From Methylococcales bacterium (GTDB lineage: Bacteria; Pseudomonadota; Gammaproteobacteria; Methylococcales; Methylomonadaceae), in NCBI GenBank assembly GCA_030654015.1, contig JAURYI010000110.1, positions 17,333-81,332 of the forward strand: 64,000 nucleotides of DNA, in the 5' to 3' direction. Within the stretch, counting starts at the first letter, position 1. Each line of letters starts with the position of its first letter. The position numbers and the translations under genes are program-made. Positions 36,326 through 45,053 of this stretch are shown in pieces. The notes beneath the pieces were generated by a model, which was not told the DNA's origin, searched no databases, and worked only from the letters and a program-made list of their open reading frames with translations.

Positions 36326-37483
36326 TTAACGACCTGCTAACAGTTCAGAATAGAAACATTTTAACTCAGCATACAGTTTATCTGCCGAAAAATACTGTTC
36401 CACACGTTGCTGAGCCGCGCTGCCCATGGTTGTTAGCTGTGATGGGTTTTCTAAAAATGACAGCATCGCTGTTGTGAGTTGGTCTATATCACCTGCGGGA
36501 AATAAAATGCCTGTCACGTTATCATCCACCGCATCCACCAGTCCGACAATGTGTGAACCGATGGTCGGTACGCCAAGTGCCGCCGCATCAATCACGATAG
36601 TACCGAAGCCTTCGCGATAACTGGGCAAACACAGTACGTCAGTGATGGCTAAAAATAATTCATGATTATCGACTTTATCCAGACTCAGCACGTTATTAAA
36701 CAGCACTGGCGTGTCTATTTTTATCTGCTCAAGCTGCCCTTCGGATTCATCGGGGCCGATAAATAATAGCCGACTGTGTGGATAGTGCGTGGTTACTTTG
36801 GCAAAGGCGGTAATGACATCCAGCGCACCTTTGTCGCGGCTTTTTCGGGCGATAAAGGCAAAGACAAAATGTTGTTTGGTGATGCCTAAGGAGTCGGCTA
36901 ATTCTTGAGCCGCTTGTTCCATTTTGCTTAGGTCAAAGCGCGTTAAATCCACACCTGATAATGAACCATTGCCCAACACAGGCAAGGCTTTACCGTGTAC
37001 AGCGAGTTGATTGTCATATAAAAACTGCGATTGTGACGGGCTATCGGTCAAGCACACGGTGTTTAACTGAATAATCAATTGGTCGATGGCGTACAGAAAT
37101 CGCCACGCTTTGGATTGTTTGGTCGCCCACACTTGCCCTGTAAAAGTATGTAATCGAATCGGTACACGACAGATAAAGCCTGCTAACGCCGTCAACAAGC
37201 CCGCTTTGGGCATAATGGAATGGACAATATCAGGCTGATAACGGATAAAAAAACGGCACAATTTATACAGCGATACTAAATCTGCCAACGGATTGATTTT
37301 TCGATGCAAATCAATATCGACCCATTTTACATCGGGGTAGGTGTCCTGATAAATGGACACACCTTGCCCGACCACGCACACTTCAAAATCGGAGCCGATG
37401 CGTTTCAGGGTATTACCCAAATGCCACGGCACGACATAAGACGCAGTAACAACGCGCACCACTTTTATTTTTTTATCGCCCAT
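36326..37483 (-). CDS. Glycosyltransferase family 4 (GT-B fold)
   Basis: Retaining glycosyltransferase of 385 residues. The N-terminal domain shows PDIVHSIMPKAGLLTALAG, and the C-terminal donor domain GRFVFAFIARKSRDKGALDVI-like sequence followed by LPSYREGFGTIVIDAAALG with the E-x7-D/E signature. It resembles WbpT/PglA-like enzymes that add the second sugar to the lipid-linked primer. It overlaps the end of the upstream SDR gene by 11 bases. Donor and acceptor cannot be read from sequence. Confidence 0.85.
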   Translation of the reverse strand: MGDKKIKVVRVVTASYVVPWHLGNTLKRIGSDFEVCVVGQGVSIYQDTYPDVKWVDIDLHRKINPLADLVSLYKLCRFFIRYQPDIVHSIMPKAGLLTALAGFICRVPIRLHTFTGQVWATKQSKAWRFLYAIDQLIIQLNTVCLTDSPSQSQFLYDNQLAVHGKALPVLGNGSLSGVDLTRFDLSKMEQAAQELADSLGITKQHFVFAFIARKSRDKGALDVITAFAKVTTHYPHSRLLFIGPDESEGQLEQIKIDTPVLFNNVLSLDKVDNHELFLAITDVLCLPSYREGFGTIVIDAAALGVPTIGSHIVGLVDAVDDNVTGILFPAGDIDQLTTAMLSFLENPSQLTTMGSAAQQRVEQYFSADKLYAELKCFYSELLAGR

Positions 37484-38402
37484 ATCGCACCAGTTCGCTC
37501 ATGCCTTCTGCCATAGATACCGTGTGGCGATAGCCTAATTCAGCTTCGATACGCGCGGTTTGATAATGATGCCGATAGGTCAAGGCATCCACACGCGACG
37601 AACGCAACGGAAAACGCGGCAGATAATCGCCTAAACGCGCGACGAACCTGATTAAGGATTCAGGGCATCTTTTGTACGGGCAGGGGATGTTCAACGCGGC
37701 GGCGATAATGGCGACAAATGCTTCAATTGTGCAGGTATCCGACACGATATAAGTGCGCTCATTAGCGGGCAAGGTTGCCGTACCGCACAATAGCAATGCG
37801 TCGATGACGTTATCGACATGAATATAATTAACCGTTGCCCCACGTTGACCGACAAAAAAGAACAGCCCGCGTTTAATCATATTAATCAGTTGGAATAAGG
37901 ATTGATTGGGCATATCCACGCCGTACACATTGGAGGGGCGTAATACCACGCCGTATAACTGTTGTGCATTCATTGCCGTATAGACCAGCTCATCAGCGGC
38001 GGCTTTGGAAATTTCATACGCATTCATCGGCTGAATCGGAGTGTCTTCATTGACATTGTGTGCGGGTTTGCTGCCATAAACGCCTGTACTGCTGAGTTGC
38101 ACCCAGCGTTTTACCTGACCCGTTGCCGCTGTTAATAAGTTGTGCGTACCTAGCACATTGGTAGTGTGCATTTTGGCGGCATCGTGCAGTTCAGCCGCAC
38201 AGTGATACAACACATCCACACCCTGTACCAGAGGACGCAAGCTATCCATCGCTGATAAATCGCCGATAATAGCCGTCGCACCCGCAATGCTTTGTTCAGG
38301 TGTCTGGCGCGTTAAATAACGCACCTCATCACCCCGCGCAATGTGCCGTGCAATCAGGCGTTTACCTATAAACCCCGTGCCTCCTGTAACAGCAATAATC
38401 AC
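37473..38402 (-). CDS. NAD-dependent epimerase/dehydratase
   Basis: Extended SDR of 309 residues: nucleotide motif VTGGTGFIGKRL, a conserved VLYHCAAELHDA region, catalytic NAYEISK and VVLRPSNVYG. The start is GTG at 38402 with a good GGAGG six bases upstream. It is a second SDR within 3 kb of the WbpV-like one, so it either makes another nucleotide sugar or is the real partner of the WbpM homologue. The substrate is open. Confidence 0.82.
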   Translation of the reverse strand: MIIAVTGGTGFIGKRLIARHIARGDEVRYLTRQTPEQSIAGATAIIGDLSAMDSLRPLVQGVDVLYHCAAELHDAAKMHTTNVLGTHNLLTAATGQVKRWVQLSSTGVYGSKPAHNVNEDTPIQPMNAYEISKAAADELVYTAMNAQQLYGVVLRPSNVYGVDMPNQSLFQLINMIKRGLFFFVGQRGATVNYIHVDNVIDALLLCGTATLPANERTYIVSDTCTIEAFVAIIAAALNIPCPYKRCPESLIRFVARLGDYLPRFPLRSSRVDALTYRHHYQTARIEAELGYRHTVSMAEGMSELVRYGR

Positions 38403-38458
38403 CTGTATCCTCCAAAATAATCATTCATTGTGATTAATCACGACTGCCCGTCGTTAAA

Positions 38459-39385
38459 TCAAATTCGATTCATTAAAATAACCAGCCGCAAGATAACATT
38501 ATCCACTGGTTTTTGCCGCCATACCGCAGGCGAAAATGCCAAGCGTAGTCGATACCAGAATGACGATTTTGCCTTGCACAGTGTGGCAAGTAATTCGCGC
38601 TCCGCAGGTGGCATTCGGTCGGCAAACAGCTCGTAAAAAGTTTCCGCTTGTTCGCTAATCCATAGCCGCGCGTTAAATAGCCGTGCAACTTTACGTTTCA
38701 ACACGCCGAGATGATTGGTTGCCGCGCCAATCACATTGCCACCGTGCTGACGGTATTTAATCAGCGCGGTATCATCAAAAATAATGTCACCAAAACAGGA
38801 AATGACCAGATAACACCACCAATCATGCACATACACATGACTGGGCAAGGTTTGCTGGCACAATAAATCAATCGCCTTACGATTTAATACCATCGTACAA
38901 CCGACGGCAATATTTTCCACCAAGGCATTACCGAAGCCTATTTTTCTCGGTGTGGCACTGAGTTCCAGCGATTGTAACTGTTCGTCAACAATATCCAGAC
39001 GCGAACAATACAACGCAGGGCGATTTGTTGCGCTGGATAATAACGCTACCGCGCGTGCAATTTTATCCGCTTGCCAGACATCATCCTGATCGCAAAATGC
39101 CACATAAGCGGTGTCCGTGCCTGCCGCATGGCGCAAAAGTGCAAAAAAACTGCCCGTCGCGCCTAAATTATGATGTTCTGCAAGCTGTTCAATCGCGCCT
39201 TGTGCGCATTCAGCCGCCAATAAATCGCGCGTGGCATCGCTTGAGCCATCATCACGCACCAGAATTTTAACGTCAGGGTAGGTCTGTGCATACAGACTAT
39301 CCAGCTGTTGTTGCAGAAATTGACTGCCATTGTAAGTGGACATTAAAACCGTCACCTGATTGGCGGCACATACGTCGGCTGTCAT
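38459..39385 (-). CDS. Glycosyltransferase family 2
   Basis: Inverting GT-A enzyme of 308 residues. VLMSTYNGSQFLQQQLDSL begins the fold, followed by the DDGSSDATRDLL nucleotide-binding site and the metal-binding CDQDDVW. The pattern is that of RfbN/rhamnosyl-type transferases found in O-antigen loci, but donor specificity is not decided. ATG at 39385. The spacing to neighbours is short on both sides (25 and 56 bases), consistent with one operon. Confidence 0.85.
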   Translation of the reverse strand: MTADVCAANQVTVLMSTYNGSQFLQQQLDSLYAQTYPDVKILVRDDGSSDATRDLLAAECAQGAIEQLAEHHNLGATGSFFALLRHAAGTDTAYVAFCDQDDVWQADKIARAVALLSSATNRPALYCSRLDIVDEQLQSLELSATPRKIGFGNALVENIAVGCTMVLNRKAIDLLCQQTLPSHVYVHDWWCYLVISCFGDIIFDDTALIKYRQHGGNVIGAATNHLGVLKRKVARLFNARLWISEQAETFYELFADRMPPAERELLATLCKAKSSFWYRLRLAFSPAVWRQKPVDNVILRLVILMNRI

Positions 39386-39410
39386 GGATAAAGCGTTCCT
39401 GTGTTGAGAT

Positions 39411-40229
39411 TTATAAAAGTTTAAAAACGTGACTGGTCTGTATACTTTTAGCCAGTCTGCCGCTCATGATAATGCGAAACGGTTGTGACAAGAAAAAACG
39501 TATCATGCTGGCAAAATGCCAGCGCAGATAGCGCAGATTATGATGGCTGGTGCGTTGAGCTTGGTGAATCACTTTGCTTTTTGGTGATAAACAGACTTTA
39601 TAACCGCGTAATGTTAAACGTGCGCATAAATCGACATCTTCATAATATAAAAAATAACGGTCATCAAAACCATGAATCGCAGCAAACATTTCCCGCGAGA
39701 ATAACATAAACATACCACCGACCCAGTCAGGAAACAGCAATTGGTCGTTGACCACATAATCGCTATTTTTACAGCGTCCTAAGGCTTTACAAAGAATAAT
39801 CAGCGGCGTTGGAAAGCGGCGTACACTGTCTTCCATGATGCCTTTTTCATTCAAAATCAGCGGGGCAATTACCCCTACAAAGGGGTCGTGCAACCCCGCC
39901 AGTAAAATGGTAAAGGGGTCATCATGCAAACGAATATCTGGATTCATCACGCAGAAAAATGCCCCTGTTGCCTGAGTAAAGGCCTGATTATGATTTGCCG
40001 CAAACCCCAGTGGTTTTGGATTATGAATAATTTTTATCGGAAAGCCGAATTCATCCAATGCAAAGGGTAAAGCCTCATCTACATTAAGGGTGAGGATTAA
40101 TTCAAATGTCGAAACATGACAATATTGAGTTAAATCATGCAATAACAAGCTAACTAAATTGATTTGCCCATGACTGACTACCGAAATAGAAATGTTGGGC
40201 GTGTGAGGTGGTACTGCTATTTTTTCCAT
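39411..40229 (-). CDS. Glycosyltransferase family 2 (WbbL-like)
   Basis: GT-A enzyme of about 272 residues with the WbbL-type arrangement: ISVVSHGQINLVSLLLHDL, the GFAANHNQAF segment, the metal site MNPDIRL, and the acceptor-side WVGGMFMLFSREMFAAIHGFDDRYFLYYEDVDLC. Those features are typical of rhamnosyl- or related deoxyhexosyl-transferases. Start placed at ATG 40229; an ATG at 40238 is an alternative, and either overlaps the end of the upstream gene. Confidence 0.83.
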   Translation of the reverse strand: MEKIAVPPHTPNISISVVSHGQINLVSLLLHDLTQYCHVSTFELILTLNVDEALPFALDEFGFPIKIIHNPKPLGFAANHNQAFTQATGAFFCVMNPDIRLHDDPFTILLAGLHDPFVGVIAPLILNEKGIMEDSVRRFPTPLIILCKALGRCKNSDYVVNDQLLFPDWVGGMFMLFSREMFAAIHGFDDRYFLYYEDVDLCARLTLRGYKVCLSPKSKVIHQAQRTSHHNLRYLRWHFASMIRFFLSQPFRIIMSGRLAKSIQTSHVFKLL

Positions 40230-41050
40230 CGTAACCATCCCCAATAAATCACCAAGCGGCGAACGAATTTAAGTAAGGAATACCCGCTTAAGGCGAAGTA
40301 TTGCGCCAGATTAATATAATTTTTTTCATAGAGCCGCTGATAATCTTTCAGTTCTCCTTGCTCCATTGACCAAAGTTGCGCACTTAAGCCATTCATACCA
40401 AAAGGGCTTTTGTACATTGCAGCCAAGTCAGCCGAAAGTTTAGTTACTCGATTTCCGCTATAAACAATGTCCAGCCATAATCCATAATCTTCCATATATC
40501 GCTGATTCTGTGCGAAACGCTGACGAATATCTCGGTGTACCATAGCCGAAGTAGGCGCGAATTTATTCGATAGTAGCCATAACCATTTGGGGATATTCCA
40601 TTCTTCCCACGTCTGCACCTGCCAATCAGGAGGAGTCACGCTGCGGGTAATAAATCTGTGCTGATGACCACACAAAATAACCTCTGGATGCGCATTCATA
40701 TAAGCTGTTTGGATTTCAATTTTTTGTGGATGCCACGCATCATCTGCGTCTAAAAAAGCAATATAAGGCTGAGTTGCCTCTGCCCATCCCGCGTTACGCG
40801 CATTCGCCGCACCTTGGTTTACGGGTAACGCAATAATTTTTATCCAATCCAGATAGCGTTCAGCCAAGGCTTGCAGTACGGCTAACGTATCGTCACCACT
40901 ATTATCTTCCACCAAAATGACTTCAGCAGGTTTTTGCGTTTGCGCAACAATCGAAGCAATCGCTCGTTTTATTGTCGTTGCACAACGAAAGCAGGGAATG
41001 ACCACACTAACGGGAGCTGCTGTACTTAATGTCGGGTAAGAATTATTCAT
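40217..41050 (-). CDS. Glycosyltransferase family 2
   Basis: GT-A enzyme of 277 residues with VSVVIPCFRCATTIKRAIASI, the EDNSGDDTLAVLQ site, QGAANARNAGW, and the metal-binding FLDADDAW. The C-terminus is rich in aromatic and basic residues and may lie on the membrane. ATG at 41050. It partly overlaps the next gene, indicating translational coupling. Sugar specificity is not predicted. Confidence 0.85.
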   Translation of the reverse strand: MNNSYPTLSTAAPVSVVIPCFRCATTIKRAIASIVAQTQKPAEVILVEDNSGDDTLAVLQALAERYLDWIKIIALPVNQGAANARNAGWAEATQPYIAFLDADDAWHPQKIEIQTAYMNAHPEVILCGHQHRFITRSVTPPDWQVQTWEEWNIPKWLWLLSNKFAPTSAMVHRDIRQRFAQNQRYMEDYGLWLDIVYSGNRVTKLSADLAAMYKSPFGMNGLSAQLWSMEQGELKDYQRLYEKNYINLAQYFALSGYSLLKFVRRLVIYWGWLRWKK

Positions 41051-41156
41051 GTTGGCGCGTTGTTTGAGCTAACAAAGAAAGGGTAGTGTTTATAAATGAG
41101 CAAAATTAATGCCAATGACTTGTATTCACCAGCATTTTAGGTTGATGCCATAAAAA

Positions 41157-42341
41157 TTATTGGGATTTTATCGTTTTGTAAATGTCGATGGCTTGTTGGG
41201 TTAATGCGGTGCTGTCTAATCGGTCTAATGCCGTTTGCCAGTTTATTGCCGCCGCACGATTGACCAGCTCATCATCTGTCAGAGCTTTGCGTATCCACAT
41301 AGCAACAATTTCTGGATTATCAACGGGTACAATCGCACCGCTCACACCGTGTTCTATCCATTCATCGGCACACGATGTGCAGGTTTGAACAGGAAATGAA
41401 CCCATAGCCATTGCTTCCAGCATTGCATTGCTCAGACCATCACTTAAACTTAGGGCAATAGAGAGTCGTGCGACTTCATGCACCGCTAAAATGTCGGCAT
41501 GAGGCGAATTATTGGGTATTATTTTCGTAGGAATGCCTGTTTTCTGGGTGAATAAATGCGCCGCCTTAATAACATTGGGGGTCGCGGAATAGATAATAAT
41601 CTGATACCCCTGTAATTCATCAAGACACAGTTCCAATGCCTGTAATGCGACTAACGCTCTGCCTACCCAATGCTGGTAGCCTTTCAGGGCGATAACGTTA
41701 CGTTTTGAGGGGGGGATCGCATGACGCTGATGCGCTAAACTGGCTAAATCAAAGCCGCCCGTGGCAGGTAATATGGGTAATACCGTTTTGTTAAAACCAA
41801 ACGCTGTTGCCAATTGTTTATCACGCTGACATTCGCAAAAAAAATAATCGCACTGACTGAGTACCTGACGAATTTTCTCTTTATGTGCCGCAAACCGCCC
41901 AAACCAATAAATATCACTTCCCCAGATAGTCATTATCCACGAGGGAAAATCGGTTAGGTGTTTTTTGGCGTTAAGCGTGAGATAGCCTGCTGCCTGTATT
42001 TCCATTGCATGAACAATATCAGGTTGTAGACGCTGGATTAATGTCGCCAACTGTCTACCCCGCCAAGCCAGCAGCAGGTTATTAGCGCACCGCCGCAATA
42101 CAATGCTAATCAGTCTTTCCAGCCAAAATGTTATATTCGCTTGATGCGGACAGGTATCGGTCAAGTATTGTTTATGCCAGCCATAATGCACCGTGATATT
42201 GGTGAGTTTAGGATGCACTGGAGTGACGATGCTGGGAAATAGGTGCAGTTCATAACCTTGTTCGTGTAACTGAGCAACCCATCGTGCAGTATGTACGCTG
42301 TAAGGTAACGCCACGAACAAAATAGTTTTTGCGTCAGTCAT
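41157..42341 (-). CDS. Glycosyltransferase family 4-like (GT-B fold)
   Basis: Predicted GT-B glycosyltransferase of 394 residues: an N-terminal LPYSVHTARWVAQLHEQGYELHLF domain, the RLQPDIVHAMEIQAAGYL segment, and a donor domain with VALKGYQHWVGRALVALQAL and SLSDGLSNAMLEAMAMGSFPV carrying the E-x7-E-like signature. Its start overlaps the upstream GT2 gene by eight bases. It belongs to the glycan assembly set; donor sugar unknown. Confidence 0.82.
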   Translation of the reverse strand: MTDAKTILFVALPYSVHTARWVAQLHEQGYELHLFPSIVTPVHPKLTNITVHYGWHKQYLTDTCPHQANITFWLERLISIVLRRCANNLLLAWRGRQLATLIQRLQPDIVHAMEIQAAGYLTLNAKKHLTDFPSWIMTIWGSDIYWFGRFAAHKEKIRQVLSQCDYFFCECQRDKQLATAFGFNKTVLPILPATGGFDLASLAHQRHAIPPSKRNVIALKGYQHWVGRALVALQALELCLDELQGYQIIIYSATPNVIKAAHLFTQKTGIPTKIIPNNSPHADILAVHEVARLSIALSLSDGLSNAMLEAMAMGSFPVQTCTSCADEWIEHGVSGAIVPVDNPEIVAMWIRKALTDDELVNRAAAINWQTALDRLDSTALTQQAIDIYKTIKSQ

Positions 42342-43392
42342 TGTTTTTTAGCCGATAACATTGGATTTTTTGTATATATGCCCGCCAGCGGCTATTGGGT
42401 TTAAGTCGTAACACCGTGACCAGATAAAATTTTATCCGTGTTTTCAGCGCGTAGCCGTTACCGAAACGTTTGTATAACCGACTCCAGCGAGCAACTACGC
42501 TTATATCACTGCCCGCAGCCCGCAAATAAGAGTGCGTCAGGTAATCTAACGCCGTATCACGCGCTTCATTGTCAGTGTGTTCCAGTAAGGCGGTAAATGC
42601 CAAATCAACGTGATCCATGTTGGGTAAAGTAAAAACAGAGTCGCGTAATGCCAAGACTGCTTCAATCCATGCGGGTTGTATAGAGGTAATCTGAGTTGCT
42701 AACTGTTGCCACGCCTGCCGCCGTATCACTCGGCTTAATGCCTGTTGCGGCTGAGTTGCATGACTGGAAATTTGTGCGGAATGCTGGCGATACCGTAACA
42801 GTACCTCTGGCATATTGGTCATTTTCCACTGCGCACAGGTGGCGCGTTGCCAGACCTCATAATCCTCGGCGTATTCAAACGGCGCGGCATAACGCAATTG
42901 TTGGATGAGTGCGGTTTTCATCATCACAGTGGGATTGGCAAACGGTGACATAAATAATAATTCGGTTTTTATGGCGGCATCTGATTGGGGATGTTTGAGA
43001 ATATGCGAATTATCCATACCAAAAAACTGCGCCCAACCGCCGCAGACATCGGCATCAGTTTGTGCCAGCCATTGTAACTGCCGTTCAAAGCGGTGCGGTA
43101 AAGCAATATCATCGGCATCCATACGCGCTGACCATTCGCCCCGCGCTAAATCAACGGCTTCATTGATAGTAGACACGATACCTTTGTGTTCTCGTGTCAC
43201 AAGACGAATGCGCGCATCTTGTGCCTGATAGCGTTGTAGCACAGCTAAGGTGTCATCGGTTGAACCATCATCAATGATGATTAATTCAAAATCAGTAAAC
43301 GTCTGTGCCAGAATAGATTCGATTGCCTCTGCTACATAACGCGCAGCATTGTAGACGGGTAATTGTACGGAAATAAGCGGTATTTTATTCAT
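42334..43392 (-). CDS. Glycosyltransferase family 2
   Basis: GT-A enzyme of 352 residues: ISVQLPVYNAARYVAEAIESIL, the DDGSTDDTLAVLQRY site and ARMDADDIALPHRFERQ at the metal site. The start is placed at ATG 43392, which overlaps the stop of the fucosyltransferase gene as ATGA; an ATG four codons earlier exists. The C-terminal 100 residues are less conserved and basic. Specificity unknown. Confidence 0.85.
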   Translation of the reverse strand: MNKIPLISVQLPVYNAARYVAEAIESILAQTFTDFELIIIDDGSTDDTLAVLQRYQAQDARIRLVTREHKGIVSTINEAVDLARGEWSARMDADDIALPHRFERQLQWLAQTDADVCGGWAQFFGMDNSHILKHPQSDAAIKTELLFMSPFANPTVMMKTALIQQLRYAAPFEYAEDYEVWQRATCAQWKMTNMPEVLLRYRQHSAQISSHATQPQQALSRVIRRQAWQQLATQITSIQPAWIEAVLALRDSVFTLPNMDHVDLAFTALLEHTDNEARDTALDYLTHSYLRAAGSDISVVARWSRLYKRFGNGYALKTRIKFYLVTVLRLKPNSRWRAYIQKIQCYRLKNND

Positions 43393-44264
43393 AAGCTGAT
43401 CCATTCTTGCGGTAGTAAATCGCTGATATTGTTATCAATTGCAAACCATTTTTTCGGTGCGATAACTATTTTAGTGGGGCTGGGATTCAACCACGCTCCC
43501 CACCAGCTGAACGAGCTGTTTGCAATAATGTGATGTTGGCACAGGCTCATCAGGCGCATATCGTTATAACTGTCTATGCCTTGATTATGTGAGATGTACT
43601 GGCAGGAAGATAGAGGTAAATTCGCCTTGACCCATTCTATATCATCGGAAAAAACGAAAAAAGTCGGCTGTTCAACCCGTTGGCTCATAGCGAGTACAGC
43701 GGCTTGATAATACGCCAATGAGCATAAGCCATGAACCGCATTGGCAGCAGGATTTTGTACATAATCACCACGGCGCACATGGATGCTGACCGCATTAACC
43801 TGACTGATTTGTTGTGCGAGGTCGGCATTTTTTTCGCTGAAAGGTTGTTTAAAAGCGAAATCTGTACGGATAAGCTCGGCAATAGCCTGAAAATAACGTT
43901 CGGATTGCCAATAACCAAACAAATAAGCGGATGAGGGCAATTGTTGAATACCTGCCCAATAGTTAAAATGCGGCTCAACAATAAAATGCCGATTGCGCAA
44001 TATCGCCCAGTGCGGATAAGTCAGGCGGGTTTTAATGCGTTTATTCGCCTGCCAGCCTAACACGTTTTGTATCTCTGCCTTACTGGCTGTGCTGATAGCT
44101 CCATTAAATACCCGTGTTAATTCAAAACCCTGATGTAAAGGGTAATCTGCAAAATCGGCAATATCCAATAACAAAGGTTGCTGATGCGCAATAGCTAACG
44201 CACGCCCTGCTGCATACTGAAACATTTGATTGCCCAAACCGCCTATGATATGGCTGATTATCAT
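43389..44264 (-). CDS. Alpha-1,2-fucosyltransferase, GT11
   Basis: Transfers L-fucose from GDP-fucose. The 291 residues carry the GT11 motifs: IGGLGNQMFQYAAGRALA at the N-terminus, the GDP-fucose motif HVRRGDYV, and NSSFSWWGAWLN toward the C-terminus. This fits gmd and fcl in the same cluster, which provide GDP-L-fucose. It sits between the DUF268 gene and a GT2 gene, with a four-base overlap downstream. Linkage alpha-1,2 is the common GT11 activity, but alpha-1,3 members are known. Confidence 0.9.
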   Translation of the reverse strand: MIISHIIGGLGNQMFQYAAGRALAIAHQQPLLLDIADFADYPLHQGFELTRVFNGAISTASKAEIQNVLGWQANKRIKTRLTYPHWAILRNRHFIVEPHFNYWAGIQQLPSSAYLFGYWQSERYFQAIAELIRTDFAFKQPFSEKNADLAQQISQVNAVSIHVRRGDYVQNPAANAVHGLCSLAYYQAAVLAMSQRVEQPTFFVFSDDIEWVKANLPLSSCQYISHNQGIDSYNDMRLMSLCQHHIIANSSFSWWGAWLNPSPTKIVIAPKKWFAIDNNISDLLPQEWISL

Positions 44265-44270
44265 TAGTGA

Positions 44271-45053
44271 TTAACTCAGTTGTTGTTTGCGAAAGGTGAA
44301 AATACCCAGTGCATAGCGCGAGCGGGCAAGCACAGCACAATCCTGTTCTGGATGACTGGATTGCGTCAGTATCCCCGCTTGCACCCACGCAAATGCCTCC
44401 AGTAACAGGCCATTCATGTCAGCTAAGCGCAGAATTTCATGCGGATCAAAAACGCGGTGCGCATTGAATTCTACTCGTGCTTGCCCGATGGGTACGGATA
44501 GATAAAATACGCCTTGTGATTGTAAAAGATGAATTATATTTTGCAGCCCTGTTTCATGACCGAATACCGAGATTGCATCCCCATAACGCCCCAGACCAAA
44601 ATGTTCTAAAGCGTGCAAACAAGACAGCGAGTCACAGTAATTTTCGGGTAATAATGACGGATTCATCAAGTCCGCTTGCTGAAAAACAACATTTGGAATG
44701 TCAGCAGTAATAGGGCGAATATCAAACACTTCAATCGCTCTGAAACTGGCGATATGTGCCACGAAACCATCCACTCTTGAACCTATATCAACGTGTTTTT
44801 TAGGATTGGCGTGAAAAATTTGCTGGGCAACATATAAATCCTGCCAGAAGTATTCATCATGAGTGCCGCCTTCTTCATGCCAATCATGCAGACAAGGGCG
44901 AATCTCCATATTCCCTTTATAAGCCGAACTGAATTGTATCAGGTGACGAATATAGGTCGGCAATCCAGCGATGCCGCTCACCAATACTTTAATATCAATT
45001 CCAAATTGACTGCTGAATATCCAGTAGTATTTTAATAATGTTGTTTTTATCAC
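44271..45053 (-). CDS. DUF268-family protein, possibly SAM methyltransferase-like
   Basis: A 260-residue protein of the DUF268 family, found in sugar gene clusters. The stretch KKHVDIGSRVDGFVAHIASF, then EVFDIRP and CDSLSCLHALEHFGLGRYGD, resembles a methyltransferase fold with an acidic residue near the SAM position, and QSQGVFYLSVPIG follows. Start is the GTG at 45053, which overlaps the flippase stop (GTGA); a longer frame to 45092 is unlikely. The reaction is not known; a glycan-modifying methyltransfer is plausible. Confidence 0.72.
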   Translation of the reverse strand: MIKTTLLKYYWIFSSQFGIDIKVLVSGIAGLPTYIRHLIQFSSAYKGNMEIRPCLHDWHEEGGTHDEYFWQDLYVAQQIFHANPKKHVDIGSRVDGFVAHIASFRAIEVFDIRPITADIPNVVFQQADLMNPSLLPENYCDSLSCLHALEHFGLGRYGDAISVFGHETGLQNIIHLLQSQGVFYLSVPIGQARVEFNAHRVFDPHEILRLADMNGLLLEAFAWVQAGILTQSSHPEQDCAVLARSRYALGIFTFRKQQLS

